A DNA stretch of 64,000 nucleotides from Mytilinidion resinicola (taxonomy: Eukaryota; Ascomycota; Dothideomycetes; Mytilinidiales; Mytilinidiaceae): contig NW_022985450.1 in the NCBI RefSeq assembly GCF_010093595.1, positions 107,083 through 171,082 of the forward strand. The letters are read 5' to 3'. Below the pieces are notes generated by a model. That model saw nothing but the letters and a program-made list of their open reading frames with translations. It was not told the DNA's origin and did not search any database. Of this stretch, positions 9,909 to 21,286 are shown in pieces; position 1 is the first letter of the stretch, and the number at the start of each line of letters is the position of its first letter. The position numbers and the translations under genes are program-made.

Positions 9909-11908
9909 ATGCCGAAGAAGCACAATCCGGTCTTTGCCAAACCTCAAGGCTCCGTTCACCCTTCGTTGGAACAGAGACCGATCATCTCCCACCCATCCGC
10001 CCCGAAGACGGTCAATGAACGGATAAATCAACTACGTCGGGAGCAAGCGCCGAGGGCTACGGCAGAGAGGAGGAATGAGATAATAGACGTGGTAACTCAA
10101 CGCACCGTCCCGCCGGCGTTGCGGCATATCTTGAATATACCAGAGATTGACCCTCCGAAACCAAAGCCAGGTAGACCTCAAGGACAAGTTCGAACGCGAC
10201 GTCCTCCCCCAGGCCCAGCACCACCTGCGAGCTGGCTAAGCCAAAGCCAATACGCCCCGTCAGAAGTTCGGAAGCTTCCAGCATACTTGAGAGACGGTAT
10301 ATCAAAATTTGGTAGACTTGCGACAACAAATGATGGAGAACGGGTACGTGAATAATCTTGGATAAACGCGTTGTTCCTGCTCAACGTGAATATTGTATCT
10401 ATCGTTCACATTCAGTCGCTGTTAGGATGAATCTCATCACTAGCAATTGACTTCCCTAACCGCATCTCAAGTACAGCAGTTTTCAATTTGAAGGAATCGG
10501 AAACTTCGAGCCACTTATATACAGGCCGCTGATTATTTTGCAGAAACTACCTCGTTCAAAGAGTCTCGTCGACCTATGCCTCAAGACATTGGCGTCCAAT
10601 TGGAATTGGCTTGCAGAATTCGAGCAACATTATCTTCCCGCCCTACCTGCTCATCTGAAAGAGCATCTAATTAGCTACTTGTCCCTTTACGGAGAGGAGG
10701 GCTCGCCGGACCTCAAGACCTTCAAGCTACTTTTTCTCAATGAGACGGAAGTTGATGGGGGGACTGGCAGCAGTGAGGTCAAGCAACTGGATCTTACCTG
10801 TCTGTTAAGTGACGCGCTCACGCTTTCGGATCTCAACAAATATGTGTCTCGCCAGCGCTCTACGGTCGAACTATCACATGATTTAAAATCGCCTCCTTCC
10901 GCTCCCGAGAAGCTGGAAGACGATGTGGCAGAGTCCTGGGAAGACGAGATCGATTCGCCTCATCCCACGTCTCTGCAGCCGTTCCGCTTCCCAAACCTCA
11001 CCCGCCTTTCTCTTGCACATCCGGGCCACCAAGCTTCATGGACTGCGCTTCTTGCGACATGTTCAAACCTAAAACATCTGACCCACCTCTCTCTAGCTTA
11101 TTGGCCCACCCCATCAACAACTCCCAATGCTGCCACTACATCCATGGTGTCCAAACACGCGAAACCCGTTGCTCTCGGCGGAAGCCACATCTATTCTCAG
11201 CTCGACGGCGACTGGCATGAGGCAGCAAATATCTTACGCCGACTCAGCCTCGTAACATACCGCCTCCGGTGGCTCGATCTAGAAGGCTGCGATTGGTACA
11301 AAGCGCTGACGTGGGATTCGCCAAGCTACCAGAGTCAAATAAGGCGGGGCCAAGTGAACAACCGTTCCGAAGGAGCGCTCAGGTTCCCAGACTTCTTTCA
11401 GGCTCCTGCGAATCACTCGGACAAAGACGAATGGGACGCCAAAAACGCCGGCATTCCCGGCCCAGACTGGAACGGCGCGTGGGAGCGCGTTGAGACTCTT
11501 GTGCTCAGTCAAGGCTGGGTGCCGACCAATATCGGTGCTATTCAAGGCCTACCATCCAGTGCTATAGCTGTACATCTTCTCAATTGGCTAAAGAAAAAGG
11601 AAGAAAAGCGCAAGGAAAAGGCTATAACGGTTTGGGAACGAAGCTTGAGCAGCTCGATGGAGAGGGTCAGGCTATCTAAGTCTTCGAGTAGTATGGGTAG
11701 TACCATGAGTCCGCTGAGAACACCCAGCGGCATCACATGTGGGCACTGGGTGGAGAAAGAGAAGGATATCAGAAATATCGAGGACCAGATCAAGCTATTG
11801 CGGAGGGCAAGCCGTGGGTTGAGGATCAGGTTTCTTCATGGCTGGGGCGAAGGTGAGGACGACAGCGACGACGACGGAGATGATGAGATTAGGGAAGAAC
11901 AGATGTAA
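9909..11908 (+). CDS. LRR-like conserved fungal protein
   Basis: Two exons, 9909-10343 and 10544-11908, joined in phase 0 by a 200-nt intron (GTACGT donor, TTTTGCAG acceptor); about 599 aa. The ATG at 9909 follows a clean leader and begins MPKKHNPVFAKP. Residues 1-140 are basic and Pro-rich (RRPPPGPAPPASW). The second exon has a helical start (LCLKTLASNWNWLAEFEQHYLPALP), a linker rich in acidic residues, then leucine-rich repeat-like strands (FPNLTRLSLAHPG, LKHLTHLSLAYWP, LRWLDLEGCDW), and a Lys/Glu-rich then strongly acidic C-terminus (GEDDSDDDGDDE). This resembles F-box/LRR-type scaffold proteins, but no F-box is evident. I would call it a conserved hypothetical LRR protein; the substrate or partner cannot be stated. 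Confidence 0.75.
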
Positions 11909-13110
11909 TGATTCTAGGGGTGAGTTGCATTGTTTTGATCCTTCTGCGGTGGTGTCCGCAGGCGCTCCTTAATGAAGCGAGTTTAGCCCACGATCCCTCT
12001 GCTGGCATTATATGAAGAAGATTATCTTCTGTCTTTTGGAAGCGACCCGAAAGTGATGCCTACTGTTCTGGAGAGCGTGATTTCACGAGGTTCATGCATC
12101 CAAAACAACACCCCGCAGCATCCATCCATGGAGAAATGACCATTTGGCTCGTACCACAAAGACACTTGCGGTTGCTTTTTCAGCCTCGCAGCTCTCCAGC
12201 ACGCCCCCGGCTTCCAAGGCGCTTGACCGGTGAAGCCCCGCTAATCTTGCATAGGAGGCTATGCCAGCGTGCATCGACGCAGCCTGTCAACCGTATCGAC
12301 TTCTCAGGTCCACTGGCGCCTCACCCCTGCCTCGATTGGCCATCATCTCGAGGTCTTGTTCCCACTCGTCCATTCGCCTGAGAGGGACAAACTTCCAGTC
12401 ACACCACACACCTTGGCAGCCTTGTCTGCTGTCTACGTCCGACTCCAAGTCTCAAACGGATGTCTCGAACCAGAGAGCTCACTCAATCTGATCACGCTTC
12501 TGTCTCTAACCATCAGCTGTAGGCAAAAATTATTACCCAAGCCCACGCTCACTGCCTGCTCTGAGCATTGGAAAACCCTGTCGCTAGTGGGAAGTCATCA
12601 TACGAGGGATCGTCTCTGCCATCCACCAAAGTCGCTACATCATCGCACAGACGAAGCTCCACCACGTCCAAACCCGTAGTAAAGCGGGCGGCATCCAAAG
12701 CCACTCACAAGGTCGCGGCACGTATCAACGCGAAGCTCTCCAGAATACTGGAACCCTTCAAAGAGCAGGATGAGCGTGCTGAATCATCAGAAAGTCCTTT
12801 GGGGCCTTCTCATCCTTCTTCTGCGTCGTCGTTTGATTCTCTACAAACCTCAGGAAATGTGACTGTACAGCCGAGTACAACGGTATGTGTTGGTTACCGA
12901 TGGGTTTTCAGCAAGGTTTTCGAGTCGGACGAAAAAGGCGAGGTCGATAAGGTCGAATTCGAAGATGACAAAATCACTCACTGGCAGCAGACGAAACTGC
13001 AACACGTTAAGGCTGGTGCCGGCACTGGATTTCAAGGCTGTGAGCTAACCTTGGACGCTATCACTACGTACAAAGGTCGGAGACTGTCGCCGATGAATGT
13101 GGAAGAATAG
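11909..13110. other. intergenic or decayed region; possible exon at 12568-13107
   Basis: No recognised gene. A 180-codon open frame at 12568-13110 opens with TTG directly after an in-frame stop, so any gene would need an upstream exon. It is Ser/Lys-rich at first and then has a compact stretch (YRWVFSKVFESDEKGEV, THWQQTKLQHVKAGAG) that could be a real domain I do not know. A second frame at 12269-12679 overlaps it and has no domain. The block may be the displaced N-terminal surroundings of the HET fragment that follows, but no HET N-terminal motifs (LSYCWG, IDxxCI) were found here. Confidence 0.35.
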
Positions 13111-13739
13111 TTTACTAGAGGACCTTGCTTGGTGGCCCTATGGAGTGAAGAGCTCAGAGTTAGAGGTTTCAATTTCTCGCGACCTTCGAGAGATGCTCCG
13201 CCTTGGTCGTGGACGTCTTGTTCAGCAGGTGTTACTTGGAGCCGGCTTTGCACACTACCTCCAGTACATCTAGTTGACGTTGATTTTGCTGCTATTAGCC
13301 CCCTCACCTCGGCGAAGTACGAAACGCCAGCATCACACTCAGAGGACCCGTTCTCGCAGCCACATACTCAGAGCAGGAGCTTGAAGCATCAGTGGCGATT
13401 GAGGACATTTCCTCCGCGTACGAAGCCATTGACGCGCTGCGATGGCATAATCGTCCGGACTTCGACTACTCAACCAACGAACGGCCAGCCAAAGCAAGGG
13501 ATTCTCTGACAGTACTATTCCTTGGCCTCTCTGTCAAACATTCTGCGTGGTGGCAAGGGATTGTCCTCCGAAAGGTTTCAGAAACAGAATTTGAACGAAT
13601 AGGCCTCATAAATGTTTTCGGTGTGGAAGTTTCTCGGCCGGACTCCTTGTCCGAAGCTATGTCCGATGTTGATGCCCGCAGGGAACTACTAGATGAGTAT
13701 ATTGAATCGCTACCTATCAAGGAGCTAAGAATAATCTAA
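13111..13739 (+). pseudogene. HET-domain protein, C-terminal fragment with frame break
   Basis: The frame from 13111 gives LVALWSEEL, then SRDAPPWSWTSCS. This matches the AGLW...RAPSWSWAS signature that follows the HET domain in heterokaryon-incompatibility proteins. Near the C5 run at 13299-13303 similarity passes to another frame (HLGEVRNASITLRGPVLAA, to TAA at 13737-13739), as if one base were missing. A 35-nt intron at 13264-13298 would also restore the frame but is shorter than usual and would remove conserved residues. No N-terminal HET domain is present upstream, so this is a truncated relic. Family assignment rests on motif pattern. Confidence 0.65.
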
Positions 13740-14274
13740 ATAATGTGCCGTAGCAATGGGGCACCGAGCGGGATGGCTATCACGCCCGGACGAATGGCTC
13801 AATGGCTTGGGCAACATCGCCGCACTTACTATCATTCATCATTTCTTTAGGCACTATGTACTACTAGTTTGTTTTACTTTACCTCGTTCCCCTGTATGCG
13901 ATACTTCTATAAGTCGCTGTGGGATCCTCAGATCAAGGCTTTTTCCTTGCTTCCATTTCTCGAGTGGGGAGATGTTTCTGATAGAATAAGTTGGGAGTTT
14001 TCAAGGAAAACGAATTGCAGATCGAAGGCACTCACGTAGACTAGCGTCCTCATATAAAATCTATTGGGGGCTTCTTTCTCTATACGACTCCAAGAGTCAG
14101 TAAAAGAATGATCATGGCGTTCGCGTAGCTGCACGGTAAGTGCTGCGCCACCACCAGCTTGACCAACCCTGGTCAGGTCCCCAGCCTCTCGCAGACTCCA
14201 GGCTCCCTCCTCTACTTTTTAACCAGGTCAATGTTCCTCGAATGTCCGCCTCGATCCCGCAATCTCCGTCAGCC
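13740..14274. other. short intergenic stretch between two HET relics
   Basis: About 535 bases without a supportable gene. It separates the HET C-terminal fragment from the next HET pseudogene on the same strand, so the two may derive from a tandem array. The last part would be the old promoter of the copy beginning at 14275. Confidence 0.4.
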
Positions 14275-15996
14275 ATGTGGCTTCTCAACACCGACTCTCT
14301 GAATCTCGAATTTTTCGTACCTGGCCATGTCCCAAACTATGTCATCCTCTCGCACCGTTGATGCACTCAGAGCGCTGAAGAGTGCACCTTCGATGACATG
14401 ACCAAAACTCCAATTTCAAACGTAGACAGTCCAGCACGAAAGAAACAAGGCTTTCCCAAAGTCCAGGGTGCTTGCAGATTAGCTGCGCGAGACGGCTACT
14501 CTTGGATTTGGATCGACAGCTGTTGCATCGACAAGTCGAGTTCGGCAGAGTTACAAGGAGCCATCAAGTCCATGTGGAATTACTATGCACAATCGAACAT
14601 TTGCTACGTGTACATGGTAGATGTTCCCAATTCAAAAGCCGGCTTGGGCTAGAGTTTTCACAAGAGCGAGTGGTTCACTCGCGGTTGGACATTACAGGAG
14701 TTGCTTGCGCCTACTTGCGTCGAGTTTTATACAGAGGATTGGTCATCTATAGGTACGAAGTTTGAGGGGCATGAGGAGATTGCGGAGATAATGAGGATTG
14801 ACCCGGATGTTCTCGTTCAGACCCAAAATATTGATCTATTCAGCGCTGCGCAGAGGCTTTCATGGGCGGCACATTGGAAAGTCACCCGAGAAGAAGACGA
14901 GGCATATTCACTTCTAGGTCTATTCGATGTTAATATGCCGCTACTTTACGGAGAAGGCCGGGAGAAAGCCTTCATCAGGATCCAGGAAGCAATTTATAAT
15001 TCTACAGCCGATCACACGTTGTTCTTGTTTCGCTACAGCACGCATCAGGATGACCAGCCCTTATTAGCGGACTCGCCAACACGCTTCTGTGAGAGGAAAG
15101 ATTGTACATCCTGTGTAGCGGACGTCGTCCGGTGTTTACCTTCGGATAAGCTGTACACCGACTTTATTGCAACTGAGAGGTGGTATACCCAAGCCCACGA
15201 ACAAATCATGACGACCGTCACAACCTTTCGAAATGAGATTTCTACCACGCTTCCACTGCTGGACTATCAAGCCGTTTCCGACAAGCTAAAGTTCTTCACC
15301 GAAAACGAATCGCATACCGGAGTAACGCACGTGGCGGTTCTTAACCATGCGTTGAACAAACACATGAAAGGCGCTTTGTGTCTACTATTACGTCGAGGCC
15401 CATCCTTAGAGGTTTTCCATCGTATCAAAGCTTTCCCTGCCTTCCTGCCCCACTTGGGAGACCTCGCATCGGCGGTGCAGAAAACCAAGATCCTTATCTG
15501 TCCTGGCCCAGGTGCTTTAGGGCAGAACAGTCTCGTCAGCACCATCTTCTCCGTCGAGGAATCGTTCCTTGTTCGGGCTTGGAGTGCTACAGGCGGTGCA
15601 CAGAACTCAATACTACCCGTACCCGGGCGACAAAACACGGACTTCGAGATCGAAACTGACATTCAGACGAGCAAGTCCGAGATTTCGAAGCGTGCGGCGC
15701 ACATATCGTGCGTGATCGTCGATCCGCATGATTCAAGCTTGGTCGTTTCTGTGCGACTAATATGGATTGACAAGACGTGGTCGATTAGGGAAGTGTTTGA
15801 GACGAAGGAGGGAAAACGGCCACGTAAACAGCGCGCCTTGTTTCTTTCAACTGTTCTGGCTGATCGATGTTCCGTTCGACTTTCGAGTGGAACGAGGATA
15901 TCGGTTGGGCTGAGACGCCTGCCAGCGGCTTGCCGTGCCCGGAGCGATGACACAGTATCGCGATATAGGTATCAGATTATTGTTAGACGCCTGTAA
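14275..15996 (+). pseudogene. HET-domain (heterokaryon incompatibility) pseudogene with two in-frame stops
   Basis: One continuous frame of 574 codons begins MWLLNTDSLNLEFF and shows the classic HET order: VILSHR at the usual LSHxW site, AEECTFDDM, WIWIDSCCIDKSSSAEL, ICYVYMVDV, WFTRGWTLQELLAP, EDEAYSLLGLFDVNMPLLYGEG and AFIRIQEAIY. TGA at 14359-14361 falls where family members have Trp (LSHTW), and TAG at 14650-14652 lies between the Asp-Val loop and the SxWFTRGW motif. Downstream coding is open for 448 codons. HET proteins trigger cell death after fusion of unlike hyphae. The open C-terminal half suggests recent loss. A rescue intron is unlikely, because both stops are inside conserved motifs or flank them closely. 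Confidence 0.85.
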
Positions 15997-16197
15997 AGTG
16001 AGAGTCTTAGGGCTGCTTGAAAGTCTTCACCACATCAGAGAAGCTCGGGTTATAACGTCAAGTTTGCCAAGCCGTAACTCAGGCGGACGTCTGATCTTTG
16101 ATTTTCTAAAACACTGCTCTACAGCTATTAGACACGCCTCAATACCATTACTCGATTCCGGAAGCAATGTGACGATCCTTACGCCACCAACTGTCTT

Positions 16198-17484
16198 TCA
16201 ACGCGTTTTCTCTTCGTGTTTAAAGTTCTGCTTATTCTTCCGCCATCGGCACCACCATACAAGCAGCCAAATCAAAAGAGCGGTGCCGATAAGGGAGCCA
16301 ACGACAGCCCCAGCGATCTTGCCCTTCTTTTCCGGCTTCGGAGGCGGTGGCGGTTGAAATTGGGAAGAGAGAGATTCGAGGTACATGAACGTAAAATCAG
16401 AATTCCGATGCTGTGGCGGAGGGAAGCTGTCAAAGAGATAGCAATTCTGGTATCCAGACTGAAGTCCAGCATCGAACAACACTGTAGCGCATGTCGAATT
16501 TGCGGTCGAGCAGTGCTGCAAGCAGTCATCTATGGACACCTCGTGGTACGTTGCTAGCGGCTGGGCCTCTGTGGTGTTCAAATTTCGAAGATCGCTGCAC
16601 GAGGTTTTGAAGGACCTCCCGGCGTTGTCCTTGCGGACGGATGGGCTGACGCAGTCTACTTTTTTCGGGGGCTTGATGACGGCCTCGAGAGAATGAGTCA
16701 TGAACTTCGTACTGCTGATCGGCTTTACATTTTCATCAAATTTCTTCAGCCCGCAGTTGAGCCATCCGCGTCCCTGAAGGTCTACGCCATAGGTTACGCG
16801 ACTGCAGAGCGGGTGGTGCCCCGCACATTGATCGAGACAGTCATCTAGGGACTCCACGTGCATCGCGTCGAGAAAGTCGTCCGCGGAGTCGCCGGGGAAC
16901 ATCGCTCCACATAGCATCTTAAACTCCATGCCCGACCTTGCCTTGTGTGTGGATAGATTCGGATAAGGGCATACAAAGTCCGCACTTTGCTGCGTCGTTT
17001 GAGATGGGAAGACCAGCGCGGATACGAAGTTGCTCTGAACCGGTTGTAAGTCCGAAGCAGCAATGGATCCGTCCGTTAGCCAGCAGAATCTTCGGAGTGG
17101 ATCCCACGTCACCCCAAAGCACGCCGGGTGATAGCTGGTGCAGCTGTCTATGCACTCTTGCAAGCTGTTGCCGTTGCCCCAACCGAGATCATGGCCGTTG
17201 AGGTCGTAATTGCAGTACTGGGTGTAGTTGAGTCCTTGTATTGACGGAACGACTGTTCCGTTCCTGCAATTGGTGGAAAGCCCGTCACGGGGTATATCTA
17301 GGAAGTATGAGCGGACCAAATCAGGAGTTGGACTACGACAGGGCGTACGAGAGTTAAGAGATATTGACATTCTCGTCTTTTCCAGCTTGTTATAAGGGAA
17401 ATAGCTTGCAAATAAACGTAGTTTGAGCGGACCTGGATCTTTCTGCTGCAAGATGTCTTGCACTCCCGCTTCATTCGCAAGCAT
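16198..17484 (-). CDS. PAN/Apple-repeat single-pass membrane protein
   Basis: A single open frame of 428 aa. Three Cys-rich PAN/Apple-like modules occur at about 73-134, 172-244 and 278-348. Each has the pattern of an early Cys, a SLxxCIDSC or SLDDCLDQC helix, a Cys before an aromatic strand (CFGVTW, CSRVTY, CATVLF) and a closing Cys (FCWL, NCGL, NCYL). A Pro-rich stalk (PPPPPKPEKK) leads to a transmembrane helix at about 390-412 (VVGSLIGTALLIWLLVWW) and a short basic tail. Fungal PAN proteins are cell-surface or secreted and bind carbohydrate or protein ligands. No signal peptide is visible at the first ATG, so an upstream exon may be missing; ATG at residue 39 is another candidate start. 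Confidence 0.78.
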   Translation of the reverse strand: MLANEAGVQDILQQKDPGPLKLRLFASYFPYNKLEKTRMSISLNSRTPCRSPTPDLVRSYFLDIPRDGLSTNCRNGTVVPSIQGLNYTQYCNYDLNGHDLGWGNGNSLQECIDSCTSYHPACFGVTWDPLRRFCWLTDGSIAASDLQPVQSNFVSALVFPSQTTQQSADFVCPYPNLSTHKARSGMEFKMLCGAMFPGDSADDFLDAMHVESLDDCLDQCAGHHPLCSRVTYGVDLQGRGWLNCGLKKFDENVKPISSTKFMTHSLEAVIKPPKKVDCVSPSVRKDNAGRSFKTSCSDLRNLNTTEAQPLATYHEVSIDDCLQHCSTANSTCATVLFDAGLQSGYQNCYLFDSFPPPQHRNSDFTFMYLESLSSQFQPPPPPKPEKKGKIAGAVVGSLIGTALLIWLLVWWCRWRKNKQNFKHEEKTR

Positions 17485-18389
17485 GTGGATATTGGAAAAG
17501 CTCTTTTATGATTTCAGATGGGCTGTGGGGAGAGATTGGTACACACAACCAGAACCGTGCTGCTGCAAGCGCTGGCATTCACGCGCCTGATGAAAAGCGC
17601 CTCCATGACTGTCGAGAGCTACAAGTGCTATAAAAATATGTCTCCAGTTTTAGGTGGCATTACCGGCAAATCAGTGTGCACAACTGTGATCGAGCTGGAA
17701 AGGCTGAAGTATTTACCGCCGGGCGAACATGTTGGCTTCTTGGCATGTTGGGAGCTGAATTGCAGGTGCTAGGGAAAGGGCGTTTGCCGTTTTATTTAGC
17801 GAAGAGGTTGGCTTGCTGGCTTGCCGGGAACCAGGGGAACCGAGTCCCAAGCACTAATTAAAGGAGTCGGCCCTTTATTTACCGCCGGGCCTTGGCAGGT
17901 ATTGACTCTTCACCCGCAGGTTAGGGCGCTACGAGATCGCACCAATCGAGGCGCGTCGCTTAGCTCATCGTCTTGCTCCGATTGTATTCTTGGCATGCAT
18001 CCCCGACGTCGACCATCCACGACGTCGACCATCCACGACGTCGACCATCCAGCGGAGCAACGCTCAGACTGTTTCAGGTGAGGTATGCATAACCAAAATT
18101 AGACTTCTCTGTCCGCGGCTGAGACGAGGCTGTAATAGTCTTCGCCCAATGTAGAGATGCGCGTAGGACTCGTTTTTCTGAAAGGAAAGGCTGGCGGATC
18201 AACCCCTCTGTACTGAGCGACATTTATACCTAATGTACACCCCTTGCACCTTTCGGCATGAAGCAAGAGTGACTTTTGATTCCCTAGTAGGTCGACAGAT
18301 TTCAACGACTTAAAGAGAAGGATAATGGGAAAGCGTTTGTACTATCTCATTCTTTACCTGCAGCACTAAATATATGAATAGGAACGTGT
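17485..18389. other. intergenic region with short direct repeats
   Basis: No gene is supported. It contains a 15-base direct repeat (TATTTACCGCCGGGC) at 17710-17724 and 17876-17890, and the 16-base triple repeat at 18005-18052. The 5' exon of the following DUF6536-type gene probably lies in its last few hundred bases. Confidence 0.45.
18005..18052. repeat. 16-bp tandem repeat, three copies
   Basis: Three head-to-tail copies of GACGTCGACCATCCAC; the last ends in AG instead of AC. Each copy includes the overlapping palindromes GACGTC and GTCGAC. Confidence 0.95.
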
Positions 18390-20737
18390 TTGGAGTCAGT
18401 CCAGACAGCTTGGAAAGATGGGAAGGCCGAATTCCGAGAGACGAGGCTCGGTCAGTGGCTTGAGAAACGGTTTCCCGGATCGGAGCTTGGTGTAGCCACC
18501 GCTATTGTGGTGGCAATGTTCACGCTCTGCTTAAACTTGGTGTTTCTGCTGGTCGCAACAACCTTGCACAAACCCGGGTCAAATGGGTTGGGAATTTTGT
18601 TCGAAGGAGACTGCCGCAAAATCGATAGGGGTAATAAAGTCGCGCACGGCGTTATCAACGTCTTAAGTACCGTAAGATTACGCCGTCTAGTCCTGATGAA
18701 AGACGTGAAAGTGCGCATACTAACGCCAAACGGCCAGGTACTCATTGATCGGTCGAACTTTTGCATGCAGCTGCTGTCATCACCAACTCGGAAGGATATA
18801 GATGCCGCTCACAAGAAACGTCAATGGGCTGATATCGGCATACCGAGTTTTCGCAACGTCTGGAAGGGTCACATCGGCCGCTGGCGAATATTCTGGTGGA
18901 TACTCCTTGCCATGGGTTCAGTGCCACTGCATCTATTGTGAGACTCACATGCTCATAAGATCAATCTCAACTGACTGTGCTAACTATATCTAGATGGAAT
19001 TCTACCGTCATATTCTCTCCAATCGCATATCAGTACAACGAACTCACGGTCACGGATGGTTTCGTTCGAGGACTACCCTGGAACGACAAAGATTTGACAC
19101 CTGTTCAGTTCTCCGACGAAGGAATAGGGGCAAATTGGCCAGATAACCTCCATTTTCTGCAGCAGGACTTGCCCAACTACGAGAAACTTGACAACGAACA
19201 GTGCCAGAAAAAATACGCACAGCATTTTGTAGGAGACCAAGCCGACGTCGTTGTGGTGACTAAACCAGCCGTGCCAGATATGAACACATCGACGGTGCTG
19301 GGTGGTGCAGCAGCCGGATGGGGTCCCTGGCCATATCAATGGCTCTGCCCACCCGAATCGCGCCAGAGTCTTGCCTGCTATGGCAAGCTTTCCAAGGCTG
19401 GAAACAACTGGGATTTCCCAGATTACACACATCCGAAGGTTGATTACTGTCTGAGCAAGAAGATGGAGAAGAGATGTAGACTCGAGTATGGATCTCTTCC
19501 TACCATACTCACTGTGGTGGCCAATTTGCTGAAAGTCGTCTGCTTTGTCGCGACATACTGGTGGCTAAAGCATGGAGCCAAGGCTCAGCCACTGATTACT
19601 ACAGGCGACGCAATTGCATCTTTTTTGGAACATGAAGATAAGGAAACGCTCGGAATGAGCATCGTTGAGAAGACTGACTTCCAGAATGGTATCTGGGATC
19701 ATCGATGGGCCCAAATCAATCCGATGCTTTGGCGAGAACGCGAGCGGTGTGCAGCCTTCCGGGCCATTGGCGTTAGTCGGTGGATAATCAGTACAATCTT
19801 GTAAGTATCACTTAAAGTATGCTAGCTTTCTCCGTCTGGAATCCTGACTCTAGTACTTAGGCTATCGGCTATTCCGCTCTTTCCGTCCATATTCCTAATC
19901 TCTAAAGTCCGCTGGCTAAAGAACGACCTCGGATTAAACAGAGACGCTATCCAGCAACTTGGCATCGGCAATCCAAGCGGACTTTTTCTATTCGGAGTAT
20001 GGTCTGGAGACGTTCAGACGAACCAATCACTATCCCTCCGCGGTCCACCTTCCAAAGGCGTTATTTTGCGTAACATCGTCTTAGCTAACACTCCGCAATT
20101 CGCCCTCTCTCTGGCGTATTATGTATGGAACAGTCACTTAACAGCCATGATCGCTGCCCGCGAGTACACCGAGTACGCTGCACCACCTATCGAGACAACC
20201 GGCGTACCTCAAAATGAACCCAAACTCAGCCTCCGGATCACTGACCCTCTCGCAAAAACGGACCAGCGCGCTATTCATTTCTTTACGGTTCCATTCGGGT
20301 ACTGGGCCCTAATCACAATTCTGTGGACGGCTCTACACTGGCTCGCCTCCCAAGCCATCTTTTTCACCCGCGTCGTTTCACTAGACCACTGGCTTGAGAT
20401 ATCAGAGTTTTCCATCAGCCAAGTAGGTTATTCAGTACTCGGGATGCTATGTTTCCTTTCAGTCTCGCTCGTGGTCTTTTTGTATGGCGTATGGATCAGT
20501 CTCAGAAGTTTCGAGAATCGTATGCCACTTGCAGCAACATGCAGTGCAGCTCTGAGCGCCGCATGTCATCCGAAACATTTCGATAAGAGGCATCATGAGA
20601 AGAAGGTTCACTGGGGGGTGGAGATCCCGAAGAGGGAGAACCCGCTGGCCAAAAAAGAAAGCGGAAAGAAAGTAAGAAGATGCACATTTACAAGTGGGGA
20701 TGCTCATTACCCAGATTCAGACCGACGGTATGCCTGA
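18390..20737 (+). CDS. DUF6536-type fungal polytopic membrane protein (5' end unresolved)
   Basis: Exons <18390-18671, 18738-18937, 18994-19800 and 19861-20737 join in phase (introns 66, 56 and 60 nt; TACTAAC branch in the first). The product is at least 721 aa. The first intron is a multiple of three and has no stop, so it could be misread as coding. Signatures: a TM (GVATAIVVAMFTLCLNLVF), ILFEGDC, INVLST then SNFCMQLLSSPTR, DIGIPSFRN, SVPLHLLWNS, and a C-terminal ANTPQFALSLAYY with several TMs. This order matches the DUF6536 family, whose function is unknown. No in-frame ATG lies between the upstream TGA (18375-18377) and 18390, so the first exon or start is missing from my model. A lumenal Cys-containing loop sits in exon 3. 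Confidence 0.82.
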
Positions 20738-21286
20738 AGTTTGTCAAGGAAGAAGGGTGCAAAGCCAAGAACGATATAGCAGGTTTCCTAATGCAGAATT
20801 TTTAGGGTTCGATAGCACTAACCCACAAGTGGCTAGCTCGTTCGGACACAGCCACCAGATAGACTAATATATGTAGGCGGTGGGTTCCCTTTAATCGATC
20901 AACGAAACGAACACAGTATTCCACCTTTCCCAGATGTTTGACTTGTCAGAGAAACAGTACTGCACTCAATGTTAATTAAATGGCAGTAGGGCGGTAATAT
21001 CTCAAACAACCTTCGCACACGGGCCTAACCCTCTGCCGTGCTTATGGGCTTGTGGGGGCGAACTAACGAACCTATGGAAGCTCTTCCGTCTTACTAGTAC
21101 CTGAACTCTATTTCACGTTGACACCCCGCACCTCTCCTTCCGCAGCTCTAACGTACATCTCTAAAATATCAGGGCTTCTAGTCTCCAGCCTCATCGTCTT
21201 TTCTTTCTTTCAGATCTCGCTTAAACTGTTCACACCCTTTTCTTTTAGCACAACTTTTCCTCCCTTAACATCATCTCTCTTCAAAA
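20738..21286. other. intergenic region
   Basis: No coding signal, RNA gene or repeat was recognised. It holds the 3' flank of the membrane-protein gene and a pyrimidine-rich promoter stretch (about 21130-21280) typical of fungal genes, before the esterase ATG. Confidence 0.5.

Noticed and set aside
18672..18737. Coding reading of VRLRRLVLMKDVKVRIL in the DUF6536-type protein
   Set aside because: The 66-nt segment has GTAAGA, TACTAAC and CAG signals, and removing it restores the family's INVLST...SNFCMQ spacing.
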